A stretch of 64,000 bases of DNA, taken from the NCBI RefSeq assembly GCF_014204415.1, contig NZ_JACHLE010000001.1, positions 310,001-374,000 of the forward strand, given 5' to 3'. Under the pieces are notes generated by a model. It worked only from the letters and a program-made list of their open reading frames with translations, did not search any database and was not told the DNA's origin. This document shows, piece after piece, positions 25,199-35,400 of this stretch; position 1 is the first letter of the stretch; every line of letters begins with the position of its first letter. The stretch is from Chryseobacterium defluvii. Its GTDB lineage: Bacteria; Bacteroidota; Bacteroidia; Flavobacteriales; Weeksellaceae. Position numbers and translations under genes: made by a program.

Positions 25199-25792
25199 AT
25201 GAAGACCAAAAGATTAATTCTTGTTACTTCGCCACCCGCTTCGGGAAAAACATATATTTCAAAGAAAATTTCGGAAAAGCTTAAGAACATTGTTTATCTT
25301 GATAAAGATACGCTGATCCCTTTGAGCAAACAGATCTTCGCAGTTGCAGGGGAAGAGTACAACCGGAGTTCGGATTTTTTTGAAAAGCACATCCGGGATT
25401 ATGAATATACTACGATCGTAGACCTGGCGCTGGAAGCTTTGAATTATGATGATAAAGCTCTGATCAATGCTCCTTTTACCCGGGAAATACGTTCACCTGA
25501 ATACATGAATGCCTTAAAAGCGAGACTGAAAGACTATAACGCAAAGCTTACCGTGATCTGGGTAATCACAAGACCTGAGATTATTCATCAGCGTATGATC
25601 GAACGGAATTCTGACCGTGATACATGGAAACTGGAAAATTGGGATCAGTATATCTCCGAAGTAGATTTTTCCATACCTTCTGCCATTGACGATAAGAATG
25701 ATGACCTGGACTTCCTGGAATTTTATAACTCTTCGGAAGAAGAATATACTGAATCTATGGAAAGAATTGTTTCTTTGCTGGAAAATGAGTGA
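25199..25792 (+). CDS. P-loop NTPase, small-molecule kinase-like
   Basis: A 197-residue cytoplasmic protein with an N-terminal Walker A loop TSPPASGKTYIS (10-21), followed by a VYLDKDTL strand-end Asp as in nucleoside and shikimate kinase folds. Downstream VIWVITRPEIIHQRMIERNS has the Arg-rich lid of this fold. The substrate is not evident; the size and layout fit AAA/zeta-toxin-like or chloramphenicol-phosphotransferase-like kinases. There is no antitoxin-like partner next to it, so I do not call it a toxin. It has its own well-formed promoter and is followed 46 bases later by a CPBP protease gene. Confidence 0.78.
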   Translation: MKTKRLILVTSPPASGKTYISKKISEKLKNIVYLDKDTLIPLSKQIFAVAGEEYNRSSDFFEKHIRDYEYTTIVDLALEALNYDDKALINAPFTREIRSPEYMNALKARLKDYNAKLTVIWVITRPEIIHQRMIERNSDRDTWKLENWDQYISEVDFSIPSAIDDKNDDLDFLEFYNSSEEEYTESMERIVSLLENE

Positions 25793-25838
25793 TGTATTAA
25801 AGGGTAATTAATTTATATTTGACAAAATTTAAAAATTG

Positions 25839-26669
25839 ATGGAAAATAGTAGATATCCGAAGTTTACCTTTACATGGATAGGCGGGCTCGTTTTACTGGG
25901 CGGATTGTTTATGGGGACGATGCTGGTCTCATTATTTAATGTTTTCTGGATGTTTGTGTTTAAAGAAAATCTTCAGTACAGGGATTGGTTTCTTATGATT
26001 GCCAATGCGGCGGGATTTCTGACGGCTATTGCTTTCTTTGATTTTTTTATCGTAAGGCGGACTACAAATAAAAAACTGAACTTCAACTTTTCCCCGACGA
26101 ATTTTTATACTTATCTCCTGATATTTCCTTTAATGCTGGGAATGATGTTCATTGCGGAATTCATTACAGCTCAAATTCCTGTAACAGGGCCCTTCTTCGG
26201 GAAATATTATGAGTTCTTTTCCGAGCTGATGAATCAGCTGACAGATAATAGGGCCGTAATGATCATTACGGCGGTCATCATGGCCCCGATCTTTGAGGAG
26301 ATTATTTTCAGGGGAATCATTCAGAAAGGGTTGATTAATAAAGGAGTAGAACCCTGGAAAGCCATTGTATTTGCATCTGTCGTTTTTGGCTTGGTTCATG
26401 CCAATCCGTGGCAGTTTGTAGGAGCGGTGTTATTGGGATGTGTTTTAGGGCTGGTGTATTACAAGACCAAATCTTTATTGTTGCCTATGCTGCTGCATGC
26501 ATTTAATAATTTATGCTCTTCATTGCTCATTATTTATACTAAAAATGAAAATTTTGCAGATGCTTTTAAGGTTCCTGAATGGGTGATGCTGGCTATCGGA
26601 ATTGCACTTTTTTCTATATTCTATTACCTGTTTATGAAAAAGTATAAGGTGCATTATTCTGAGATCTGA
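25839..26669 (+). CDS. CPBP family intramembrane glutamic endopeptidase
   Basis: A 276-residue inner-membrane protease-like protein with six to eight hydrophobic helices. The three family motifs are present: EEIIFRG (E153, E154, R158), FGLVH with H187, and HAFNN with H220 and N224. These residues form the active site in the CAAX-protease/bacteriocin-processing (CPBP or Abi) family. Start ATG 25839 is preferred to the TTG one codon earlier. A -7 box TATATTTG (25814-25821) lies 17 bases ahead. Members process prenylated or signal-like peptides or affect bacteriocin immunity; the substrate here is unknown. Confidence 0.88.
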   Translation: MENSRYPKFTFTWIGGLVLLGGLFMGTMLVSLFNVFWMFVFKENLQYRDWFLMIANAAGFLTAIAFFDFFIVRRTTNKKLNFNFSPTNFYTYLLIFPLMLGMMFIAEFITAQIPVTGPFFGKYYEFFSELMNQLTDNRAVMIITAVIMAPIFEEIIFRGIIQKGLINKGVEPWKAIVFASVVFGLVHANPWQFVGAVLLGCVLGLVYYKTKSLLLPMLLHAFNNLCSSLLIIYTKNENFADAFKVPEWVMLAIGIALFSIFYYLFMKKYKVHYSEI

Positions 26670-26687
26670 GAAAAACAATAACTAAAA

Positions 26688-26833
26688 TTAAACCACAAAA
26701 GTCACAAAAGCTTCAGACACTTAAGCGAAATCTTTGGTTTTTCTTATATGAACTTTATTAAAGACTACATTTTAACTTTCTTAAGTGCTCTAAAGTGTTT
26801 AAACTAAAGAGCTTTTGTGACTTTTGCGGTTAA
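26688..26833. repeat. MITE-like element with 24-25-bp terminal inverted repeats, copy B
   Basis: A 146-base non-coding element. The left end (26688-26712) contains CACAAAAGTCACAAAAGC; the right end (26810-26833) is its complement, with core GCTTTTGTGACTTTTG, so the two ends can pair over about 24 bases with one or two mismatches. The interior matches blocks in copy A (23228-23432). It lies between the CPBP gene and rdgB. Confidence 0.72.
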
Positions 26834-26865
26834 AAAAATAAAGCAACGTAGAAATGAAAATAAAT

Positions 26866-27444
26866 ATGGAGCTATTGGTAGCTACCCACAACAAACACAA
26901 AAAAGAAGAGATTCAGCAGATCCTGGGAAACGATATTATTGTTAAAAGCCTTACGGACTATAATATCCACGAAGAGATCGTGGAAGACGGAGATTCATTT
27001 AATGCCAATGCTTTGATCAAAGCCAAATACTGTTTTGAAAAGACCGGAATTCCCAGCCTCGGAGATGACAGCGGACTGGTAGTTGAAGCGCTGGACGGAA
27101 GGCCCGGAATTTTTTCCGCCCGTTACGCAGGAGACCACGATTTTGCTAAAAATATTGAAAAAGTGCTGAGAGAAATGCAGGAGATCGATAACAGGCGTGC
27201 TTATTTTATTACGGTATTGTGCTATTATGATGAAAACGGAGCACAATATTTTGAAGGCAGAGTGTACGGTAACTTATTATCGGAAAATAAAGGGCTTAAA
27301 GGATTCGGCTACGACCCGGTCTTTGTTCCTGAAGGCTATGACCGGACTTTTGCAGAAATGGATCCTGAAGATAAAAATAAGATCAGCCATCGGAAAAGAG
27401 CTTTGGATTTGTTCTTAAATGACCTGAAAGTGACTGATAAATAA
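26866..27444 (+). CDS. rdgB: Non-canonical purine NTP diphosphatase (RdgB/HAM1 type)
   Basis: A 192-residue enzyme that cleaves dITP, ITP and XTP to the monophosphate and pyrophosphate, keeping these bases out of DNA and RNA. Family motifs: ATHNKHKKEEI near the start (substrate and phosphate binding), GDDSGLVVEALDGRPGIFSARYAG (given here as GDDSGLVVEAL then GRPGIFSARYAG), GFGYDPVF and the final SHRKRAL. I use ATG 26866, which gives the usual MELLVATHNK start, instead of ATG 26854. It leads a run of same-strand genes (rdgB, RNase Z, TIGR02757, membrane protein), but the next gene has its own -7 box. Confidence 0.94.
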   Translation: MELLVATHNKHKKEEIQQILGNDIIVKSLTDYNIHEEIVEDGDSFNANALIKAKYCFEKTGIPSLGDDSGLVVEALDGRPGIFSARYAGDHDFAKNIEKVLREMQEIDNRRAYFITVLCYYDENGAQYFEGRVYGNLLSENKGLKGFGYDPVFVPEGYDRTFAEMDPEDKNKISHRKRALDLFLNDLKVTDK

Positions 27445-27499
27445 TAAAAATTCGGGTTTCGGATTTTCTGTTGTACATTTGTTCTAATAAACTATTAAT

Positions 27500-28414
27500 T
27501 TGAGTACTTATTTAACGATATTAGGTTTTAATTCAGCGATTCCTACCATCAATTCTTCTCCCACATCGCAGCTTTTAGAAATGGAAGAAAGGCACTTTCT
27601 GATTGATTGCGGCGAAGGAACGCAGGTTCAGCTGAGAAAAGCAAAGGCAAGGTTTTCAAAGATCAATCATATTTTTATTTCCCATCTTCACGGGGATCAT
27701 TGCTTTGGGCTTCCGGGGCTTATTGCCTCCTTCCGGTTATTGGGAAGAGAAACACCGCTGCATGTATATGGCCCCAAAGGAATTAAAAATATGCTGGAAA
27801 CCATTTTTACAATCACGGAGACCCACCGTGGTTTTGAAGTGGTTTATCATGAGCTGGACAGCAGCCACTCCGAGAAGATCTATGAAGATAACAGGGTAGA
27901 GGTGTATACGATCCCGCTGGACCACAGGATTTACTGTAACGGTTATCTTTTTAAGGAAAAGCCGAAAGACAGGCACCTCAATATGAAAGAAATTGCTAAA
28001 TACAGTGAAATAGAAGTCTGTGATTATCATAACCTTAAAGCCGGAAAAGATTTTGTTCTGAGCGATGGTTATGTGCTTAAAAATGAAGTGCTGACCATAG
28101 ATGCGGCCCCTTCTGTTTCATATGCTTTCTGCAGTGATACAAGATATCTTGAAAGTGTGATTCCGATCATCAAGAATGTAACCGTGTTGTATCATGAGTC
28201 CACATTTTTGCATGATCTGAAAGAAATGGCTGATTATACAGGGCACTCAACCGCTTTGGAAGCCGCTAAAATTGCACAAAAAGCAGAAGTGGGTAAGCTG
28301 ATCTTAGGACATTTTTCTAACCGGTATGCAGATCTTACCGTATTTACAGATGAAGCGAGAAACGTTTTTCCGAATACATTCCTGCCAAAAGCACTGGAAT
28401 GTGTGAAAATTTAA
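27500..28414 (+). CDS. rnz: Ribonuclease Z
   Basis: A 304-residue metallo-beta-lactamase-fold endonuclease that trims the 3' ends of tRNA precursors. The zinc motif HLHGDH is at 62-67; further His and Asp ligands lie in DAAPSVSYAFCSDTR and in GHSTALEAA, and the final His in LGHFSNRY. The start is a TTG at 27500 (STYLTILGFNSAIPT); a stop codon four codons upstream in frame and the absence of any nearby ATG make TTG the only good choice. A -7 box TACATTTG (27474-27481) leaves a leader of only about a dozen bases. Confidence 0.94.
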   Translation: MSTYLTILGFNSAIPTINSSPTSQLLEMEERHFLIDCGEGTQVQLRKAKARFSKINHIFISHLHGDHCFGLPGLIASFRLLGRETPLHVYGPKGIKNMLETIFTITETHRGFEVVYHELDSSHSEKIYEDNRVEVYTIPLDHRIYCNGYLFKEKPKDRHLNMKEIAKYSEIEVCDYHNLKAGKDFVLSDGYVLKNEVLTIDAAPSVSYAFCSDTRYLESVIPIIKNVTVLYHESTFLHDLKEMADYTGHSTALEAAKIAQKAEVGKLILGHFSNRYADLTVFTDEARNVFPNTFLPKALECVKI

Positions 28415-28421
28415 AGATTAT

Positions 28422-29189
28422 ATGAATTTCGAGGAATTGAAAAGCTTTTTGGATGAAAAGGCAGATCAGTATAATCATTCAGATTTTATTGAAAATGATC
28501 CCATACAGATCCCGCACCGGTTTTCCGCAAAGCAGGATATAGAGATCGCAGGATTTTTATCGGCTGTTATTTCCTGGGGAAACAGGAAGTCGATTATTAA
28601 ATCAGCTGAAAAGATACTGGATATCATGGGAAATGCTCCCTATGATTTTGTATTGAACCATTCCGGGAAAGATATGACGGCAATTGAAGATAAAAGTATT
28701 CACCGGACATTCAATGGTCAGGATTTTGTATACTTTATCAGGCAGTTTAACAGGATCTATAAAGAAAATGACAGCCTTGAGGATTTATTCAGGATCGATG
28801 AGCAGGAGATTAATTTCTACCATGCCATTGAAAGGTTCAGAAACCATTTTTTAGAACCTGAGAAACACAGGAGCCATAAACATATAAGCTCGCCTTATAA
28901 AAATTCTTCGGCTAAAAGGATCATTATGTTCCTGCGTTGGATGATCCGGAAAGATAAAAGAGGAGTAGACTTCGGGATATGGGAAAATACAGATCAGAAA
29001 TACCTTTCGATCCCGCTGGATGTACACACCGGTAATATTTCAAGAAAACTGGGGCTTATCACAAGAACACAGAATGATTGGAAAACAGTGGAGGAACTGG
29101 ACAGGATGATAAGACAGTTTGATGAAAAAGATCCCGCAAAATATGATTTTGCCTTGTTTGGATTAGGAGTGACTAAAGAACTACAATAA
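28422..29189 (+). CDS. TIGR02757 (DUF2400) family protein
   Basis: A 255-residue cytoplasmic protein of a family widespread in Bacteroidota. Seen in the sequence are the N-terminal DPIQIPHRFS and GFLSAVISWGNRKSI blocks and the C-terminal IPLDVHTGNISRKLGL, then FALFGLGV. These are the conserved motifs of TIGR02757, whose helical fold resembles helix-hairpin-helix DNA glycosylases; the activity is unknown. It begins 7 bases after the RNase Z stop, so the two are co-transcribed, and a membrane protein gene follows after 11 bases. Confidence 0.85.
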   Translation: MNFEELKSFLDEKADQYNHSDFIENDPIQIPHRFSAKQDIEIAGFLSAVISWGNRKSIIKSAEKILDIMGNAPYDFVLNHSGKDMTAIEDKSIHRTFNGQDFVYFIRQFNRIYKENDSLEDLFRIDEQEINFYHAIERFRNHFLEPEKHRSHKHISSPYKNSSAKRIIMFLRWMIRKDKRGVDFGIWENTDQKYLSIPLDVHTGNISRKLGLITRTQNDWKTVEELDRMIRQFDEKDPAKYDFALFGLGVTKELQ

Positions 29190-29200
29190 AAGTAAGAGAG

Positions 29201-29731
29201 ATGAAAATGTACAATGAAAAAACAGAAGCTTTAGAAAAGATCGCTAACGGCATTACGTGGTGGATTGGTTCTATCCCGTCTCTTATCGCCCATACCTTAT
29301 TTTTTATCATTTCATTTCTTCTTCCCCTGTTGAATATCGTTGAATTCGATAAGATGTTGCTGATTCTTACGACCGTGGTTTCACTGGAAGCGATCTATCT
29401 GGCTATTTTTATCCAGATGTCCGTTAACAGGAGCCATGAAAAAATTGAAGATATCCAGGAAGACATCGAGGATATTCAGGAAGACATCGAAGAGATCAGC
29501 GAGGATATTGAAGAGATCAGTGAAGATATAGAGGAAATTAATGAGGATATCGAAGACATCCAGGAAGATATAGAAGAAATTAATGATGAAGAGGATGATG
29601 ATAATCATAATGAAAGAGCAAAAAACGTAATGCTCAAAAGCAACGTAAATTCGAATAAAAACGAAATCAAAGCCTTAAAAGATAAGATCCAGGAACTTCA
29701 GGGTAAAATTGACGAGCTGAAAAAGGACTGA
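29201..29731 (+). CDS. DUF1003-like membrane protein with acidic heptad-repeat tail
   Basis: A 176-residue protein. Two hydrophobic helices (about 20-46 and 50-70) resemble small membrane proteins of the DUF1003/low-affinity iron permease-like type. Residues 82-130 are seven perfect heptads of the form IE(D/E)I(Q/S/N)ED, then a DEEDDDN run, and the tail returns to a mixed coiled coil (NEIKALKDKIQELQGKIDEL). This should make a long, highly acidic coiled coil in the cytoplasm. The repeat DNA is 21 bases per unit. It is the last gene of the rnz transcript. The acidic coil could bind cations or basic partners; function is not known. Confidence 0.72.
   Translation: MKMYNEKTEALEKIANGITWWIGSIPSLIAHTLFFIISFLLPLLNIVEFDKMLLILTTVVSLEAIYLAIFIQMSVNRSHEKIEDIQEDIEDIQEDIEEISEDIEEISEDIEEINEDIEDIQEDIEEINDEEDDDNHNERAKNVMLKSNVNSNKNEIKALKDKIQELQGKIDELKKD
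29444..29590 (+). repeat. Seven tandem 21-bp coding repeats
   Basis: Seven 21-base units encode IEDIQED, IEDIQED, IEEISED, IEEISED, IEEINED, IEDIQED and IEEINDE. Adjacent pairs of like units suggest recent step-wise duplication. Confidence 0.85.
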
Positions 29732-29984
29732 TTTGCCAATCATTCTTCCATATTGACGATTGGTAATTCAATAATTTATTTTTGAAAAATTAATATTTAA
29801 GAAAAAATTCTTTATTTTAAATTAATTGTAAATAATTTATTTAAAAAATGTGTATGTTTTTTAATTTAACTGCTGTTAATTTCAAAATATAACGATGTTT
29901 TATCTGATTTTATTCTGATGTCTTATTTTTAAAAATTTAAAATCATAAGTTTATTTTTGCTATTTTTGGATAAACAATAACAAA

Positions 29985-32327
29985 ATGTTAAACTATAGAT
30001 TAAAAAACTACTTTTTCTTTCTGGTACTGCTATTGATTTCCACTTCTGCGTTTTCTCAAAACAAGAGAAAGTCTCAAAAGGAAAAATCTACTACCGGAAG
30101 CATGAAAGCAGGAGCATTTATAGATGTAAATGTAGCTCCTTATGCAGCATCCGGTTACACACCTACCCAGTTAGTAAGAGATGTGCTGATCACAGGGGGA
30201 AATACCTGTACAACACCCAATGTCTCGAATGTTACGGTTTCTCCCAACCAGCCTGTAACAGATCCCAACAGAGTATGGGGGTACTTTAATAAAGGAACAA
30301 CCAATTTCCCTTTTACCGATGGAATTGTTTTAGTAACAGGAGCTGCCAACAAGGCAGGAAATGCCTTTGAGGCTAATTCACTGGGTGATAGTCCCGGAAC
30401 GGGAAGTGATGCTGACCTGGTAGCTGCCATCAACCCGTTGGCAGGCCTTCATGATGCTGTTGCTCTGGAATTTGACTTCGTACCTAACAGTACACAGGTT
30501 AAGTTCAATTATTTATTTGCTTCCGAAGAATATACCTCCAACTTTCCTTGTGGGAACTTTTCTGACGGCTTTGCGCTGTTGCTGAAAAAAGTAGGAGATC
30601 CTACCTATACCAATATGGCTATTCTTCCGGGTGGGGCAGGGCCAGTGAGTGTAACCAACATTGTGCCTTCCAACTATTCGTGCGGGCCTATCAATGCACA
30701 ATACTTTGCCGGGCAGAATACCGCAAACATAGAAACAAATTTTAATGGTAGGACAATTCCGTTAACGGCTGTTGCAGATGTAATTCCGGGACAGACCTAC
30801 CACTTTAAAATGGTGTTGGCAGATGCTTCGGATTCCAGTTTTAACTCTGCTGTTTTCCTTCAGGGAGGCTCTTTTGATATAGGGATCAGTTTTGTGGATG
30901 AAAACGGAGTTCCGCTTCCGGATACGATCAATATGTGTGATAACTCACCAAAGATAATTAAAGCCCAGGTGGCCGTTGTAACCGGAATGACTTTCCAGTG
31001 GTATAAAGACGGAGTTCTTATTCCGGGAGCTACCAATATTTCCTATACGGCTACACAGCCGGGTGTTTATGAAGTAAGGGTGACTGTTCCGGGAAATCAG
31101 TGCCCGGGAACAGCTGAAATTACAATTGTAGGAGGGACAACGCCGGTAGCTCAGAATGCTTCATTAAAGCTGTGCAGTACGCCAACGCTCTCAACATTTA
31201 ACCTGAATGATGCCATCCCGTCCATAAGCACTACACCGGGTGCCGTATTCCGTTTTTACCAGAACCAGACAGATGCGGTGGCTCAAAACAGTAACTTTAT
31301 TGCCAACCCGACAAATTATAACGGGACCGATGGGCAAACCTTATATGTAGTAGTTTCTAACGGAGGCTTCTGCAGCAAAATGGTTACATTGGCCCTGATA
31401 AAAGAAGAAACCCCGGTTGCCCAGCTTACTGCTTCAAAACCGAGGATCTGTGCAGGGGAATCTGTGGTGTTAACGGCTTTGGGAGGAGCAACGTATCAGT
31501 GGGATAATACTTCAAATACGGCAGCTATCCAAACCCTTACCCTTACTCAGACTACAACATTTACAGTATATGCTATCGGTCCGAAAGGATGTAAATCCTT
31601 GCAGCCGGCAACCGTAACCGTACAGGTGGTTCCGGCACTTAAATCCGATCTTAAAGGGGGAATGATCTGTCTTGGGGATGAAATTACCCTGGATGCAGGA
31701 GCGGGGCCTAATTATACCTATACATGGAATACAGGAGAAACAACACAGACGATTGTGGCCGATACACCGGGTGCTTATACGGTTACTATCGATAACGGTG
31801 TCTGTACCAAGGCATATACCACTGAGGTGATCTTGGCTCTGGTTCCTCAGATCACTAATATAGATTATAATGAGAATGGTACGCTAACCATTACTGCAGT
31901 GAGTAACGGGCCTATGGAATATTCCGTAGATAATGGACTGACGTGGCAATCTTCCAATGTGTTTTCCAATATTCCTAAAAATGCAATAATTCCTATTAGG
32001 GTAAGGGTGAAGACTACAACCTGTGTAGGTGTTTTAGATTATTTCACATTTGTAGTAAAGAATGTAATTACCCCTAACGGCGATAATGTTAATGATATTA
32101 TTGACTTCAGGCCGGTGATCAATTACAAAGATTTCAAAGGAGTCATTTTTGACCGTTATGGAAAAGCAGTGTACAACGCGGAAAAAGTAAGGCCGTATTG
32201 GGACGGATATTTCCAGGGAAAACGGCTTCCTACGGCTTCCTACTGGTTCCAGGTATCCTATGAAGATCCTGCCAATAAGACAACAGCAGTGAAAACCGGC
32301 TGGATTCTGCTGAAAAATATAGAATAA
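29985..32327 (+). CDS. Choice-of-anchor-L adhesin-like protein, T9SS type B cargo (paralog 1)
   Basis: A 780-residue exported protein. The signal peptide ends at AFSQ (about 25). Residues about 40-300 form the choice-of-anchor-L domain (MKAGAFIDVN, GIVLVTGAANKAGN, LEFDFVP, FNYLFASEEY, FKMVLAD). Ig-like/PKD-like modules follow (TFQWYKDGVLIPGATN, then GGATYQWDN and PNYTYTWNTGETTQT). The end is a T9SS type B (gliding-motility-associated) sorting domain: ITPNGDNVNDIIDF, IFDRYGKAVY, WDGYFQGKRLPTASYW. A -7 box TATTTTTG lies at 29961-29968. It is probably a surface adhesin displayed by T9SS. First of three tandem paralogs, each with its own promoter and terminator. Confidence 0.88.
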   Translation: MLNYRLKNYFFFLVLLLISTSAFSQNKRKSQKEKSTTGSMKAGAFIDVNVAPYAASGYTPTQLVRDVLITGGNTCTTPNVSNVTVSPNQPVTDPNRVWGYFNKGTTNFPFTDGIVLVTGAANKAGNAFEANSLGDSPGTGSDADLVAAINPLAGLHDAVALEFDFVPNSTQVKFNYLFASEEYTSNFPCGNFSDGFALLLKKVGDPTYTNMAILPGGAGPVSVTNIVPSNYSCGPINAQYFAGQNTANIETNFNGRTIPLTAVADVIPGQTYHFKMVLADASDSSFNSAVFLQGGSFDIGISFVDENGVPLPDTINMCDNSPKIIKAQVAVVTGMTFQWYKDGVLIPGATNISYTATQPGVYEVRVTVPGNQCPGTAEITIVGGTTPVAQNASLKLCSTPTLSTFNLNDAIPSISTTPGAVFRFYQNQTDAVAQNSNFIANPTNYNGTDGQTLYVVVSNGGFCSKMVTLALIKEETPVAQLTASKPRICAGESVVLTALGGATYQWDNTSNTAAIQTLTLTQTTTFTVYAIGPKGCKSLQPATVTVQVVPALKSDLKGGMICLGDEITLDAGAGPNYTYTWNTGETTQTIVADTPGAYTVTIDNGVCTKAYTTEVILALVPQITNIDYNENGTLTITAVSNGPMEYSVDNGLTWQSSNVFSNIPKNAIIPIRVRVKTTTCVGVLDYFTFVVKNVITPNGDNVNDIIDFRPVINYKDFKGVIFDRYGKAVYNAEKVRPYWDGYFQGKRLPTASYWFQVSYEDPANKTTAVKTGWILLKNIE

Positions 32328-32344
32328 TTTATAAAATATATTGT

Positions 32345-32371
32345 AAAAAGGCTGACATTTTGTTAGCCTTT
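32345..32371 (+). terminator. Rho-independent terminator
   Basis: Stem AAAAAGGCTGACA pairs with TGTTAGCCTTTTT with one G-U pair and a TTT loop, ending in a T run. Confidence 0.85.
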
Positions 32372-32448
32372 TTTGTTTTTCAGATAAAACCAAATTAATA
32401 TTTGAAAATAAATAAGTTTATATGAGTAATAATACAATTTATATTGAG

Positions 32449-32480
32449 TTGAATTTCAATCAAAAAAAATAGTATTTTTG
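32449..32480 (+). promoter_or_regulatory. Promoter of the second choice-of-anchor-L gene
   Basis: TTG at 32449-32451 and TATTTTTG at 32473-32480 are 21 bases apart, 16 bases before the ATG at 32497. Confidence 0.65.
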
Positions 32481-32496
32481 TTGAAAATAATATAAA

Positions 32497-35400
32497 ATGT
32501 TAAATAGGAGGATGAGAAGTTTATTTTTAACTTTATTTTTAGCTCTTATAAGCAATTTTGCCTTTTCGCAAAACAGAGGTAAAAGCGTTAGTATTCAAAA
32601 ACCTTCAGCTTCAACTATGAAAGCCGGTGCTTTTATAGATGTCAATACCAGCAATTATCCTGAATCCGCTTATAGCATTACACAGCTGGTAAAGGATGTT
32701 CTGATAGCCGGAGGTTCCACGTGTACTAATCCTAATGTGAGCAATGTTGTGGTATCCCCTAATTTAGCGCCTGCTGATCAGAGCAGAACATGGGGGTATT
32801 TTAACAAAGGGACAACGAATTTTCCATTTGCAAAAGGGATCATACTTACCACGGGACATGCACGCAAAGCAGGGAATTCATTTCAATCCGGAAATCTGGG
32901 AGATGCTTTTGGACAGATTGGGGATACAGATCTTGCAACCGCTTTAAATGTGGCGAATAGCTCATTATATGATGCCACCTATATAGAATTTGATTTTGTA
33001 CCTACTTCCACAGAAGTTAAGTTCAGGTATTTATTTGCTTCAGAAGAATATGAAGGGACCTTTCCGTGTAATATTACAGACGGGTTTGCTCTTCTCCTAA
33101 AAAAAGTAGGGGATCCCAGCTATACCAATCTGGCTGTCCTTCCCGGTGGGGCAGGACCTGTGAGTGTGACAAACATAGTTCCTTCCACATATCCATGCGG
33201 ACCTAAAAACGCACAATATTTCGGAGGGCAGAATACATCGAACATTGAAACAAATTTCAGCGGACGTACGGTCCCATTAACAGCAAGTGCTACTGTAATT
33301 CCGGGGCAGACCTATCATTTTAAAATGGTTCTGGCAGATTTTTCTGACTCCAACTATGATTCAGGGGTATTTCTGGAAGCCGGATCTTTTGATATAGGTG
33401 TTCAAATCTTAAACCCTGCGGGAGTAGCTTTGCCGTCATCCATCAATGTATGTGATAATGCACCTCAGACTTTTACGGCATCAGCACAAATTCCTAATGC
33501 TACCTATCAATGGCTTTTTAATAATAACCCAATTCCGGGGGCGACTTTCGCTACATATACCGCTACACAGCCGGGATTATATACGGTTCAGGTGTTTATA
33601 CCGGGCAATACATGTCCGGGAACAGCCAGTGTAACCATTGTGGGAGGGACTTCTCCTACCGTACAGAATGCCACTTTAACCAGTTGTTATGTCCCGGGAA
33701 ATGCCATATTTAACCTTACTACGGCTGAGTCTTCCATCAGTACTACTCCCGGGGTAACCTATGCTTATTACGTAAACCAGGCAGATGCCAATGCTGGAAA
33801 TACCAGTACAATTGCCACTCCGACGGCATTTTCAAGCCCCGGTAACCAGACCGTATATGTACTAGTTAAAAACGGATTTTGTTCAAAGGTGGCTCAATTG
33901 CAGCTTATAAAGGCTCCTCAGATGACAGGAACCATTGCGACACCTCCGGCTTTAACGTGTACCAGTTCACAGACTACGCTGGATGCTACTGCTTCCGTAT
34001 ATCCTACGGGATCTACTTTCAACTGGACAACCACAGGAGGAAATATCGTTTCAGGTGGGACTACGTTAACCCCGGTAGTGAATGCGGCAGGAACTTATAC
34101 TCTGACAATTTCCAATACCTACCAGCCAGGAAATGTAAATTGTACTGCTACTGCAACTGTAACTGTTGTTGGAGACAGCGCACCGCCTAGTACAGGGCTT
34201 ACGGCTAGTAAAGTACAAATTTGTGCCGGTGAATCAGTGACCTTAACGGCTTCCGGAGGAGCAACCTATAATTGGACAGGATTGCCGGGAACAGGAAATA
34301 CACAGATAGTTTCTCCTACTGTAAATACAACATACACGGTAACCGCGGTTGGAGCTAATGGTTGCGTTTCCCAGAGTCCGGCGACCCTAACGATAGAGGT
34401 TTTTCAGCCTATTACGGTGCAGAATGCTACATTGCTTAAATGCTACGAACCGGGAAATATTATTTATGACCTAACTTTGGCCCAGGCTCAGATTACTCCG
34501 GCTAACCCTGGGGTAACATTTACCTATTATGTTGACCAGGCAGATGCCAATGCGGGAAATGCCAATACGATTGGGACTCCTACGGCATATTCAAGCCCCG
34601 GCAACCAGACTGTATATGTTCTGGTGAAGAACGGTGGCTGTAGATATGTAGTGTCTTTACAACTACTGAAAACTGCTGCAACGACTTTAACGATAGCAAC
34701 ACCGCAAACCATAACCTGTACAACCCCTCAGATTACGTTAAATGCTTCTGCCTCTGTAATTCCTGCGGGCTCTACCATAGCATGGACTACAACAGGAGGG
34801 AATATTGTTTCAGGAGCAGGTACCCTGACACCGGTTGTAAATGCCGGCGGAACGTATACTTTAACCGTTCAGAATACAACCCAGCCTGAAAACCTGACCT
34901 GTACCTATACTTCAAGTGTCAATGTAATTGAGGATAAGGTTTTGCCGGTTGCTGCAGTTACATCCTCCCACGCTCAGATTTGTATAGGAGAATCGGTAAC
35001 CTTAACGGCTTCAGGGGGAGCTACCTATAACTGGACGGGACTTCCGGGTAATGGAAACACTCAAGTGGTTTCCCCAACTGTAACTACAACTTATACGGTG
35101 CATGCAGTAGGAGCCAATGGATGTATTTCTGCAAACCCTGCTACAGTTACTGTAATTGTAGGGCCTCCAACGGCGATGGTGGCGGCCTCAAAATCAAAAA
35201 TATGTGTGGGTGAATCAGTGACACTCACTGCTTCAGGTGGTATTACTTATAACTGGGTAGGACTTCCGGGTAATGGAAATACCCAAGTGGTTTCTCCTAC
35301 GGTTACTACTACATACTCTGTATACGCATTAGGCGGAAACGGATGTAGTTCTATTGATCCGGCAACCATCACTATTGAAGTTGTACCGGCTATTACTTCA

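Noticed and set aside
25199-25792. The P-loop protein as a zeta-type toxin.
   Set aside because: There is no adjacent antitoxin gene, and the motifs fit general small-molecule kinases equally well.
29444-29590. A possible CRISPR-like or non-coding tandem repeat.
   Set aside because: The units are adjacent, with no spacers, and stay in frame as protein heptads of a real gene.
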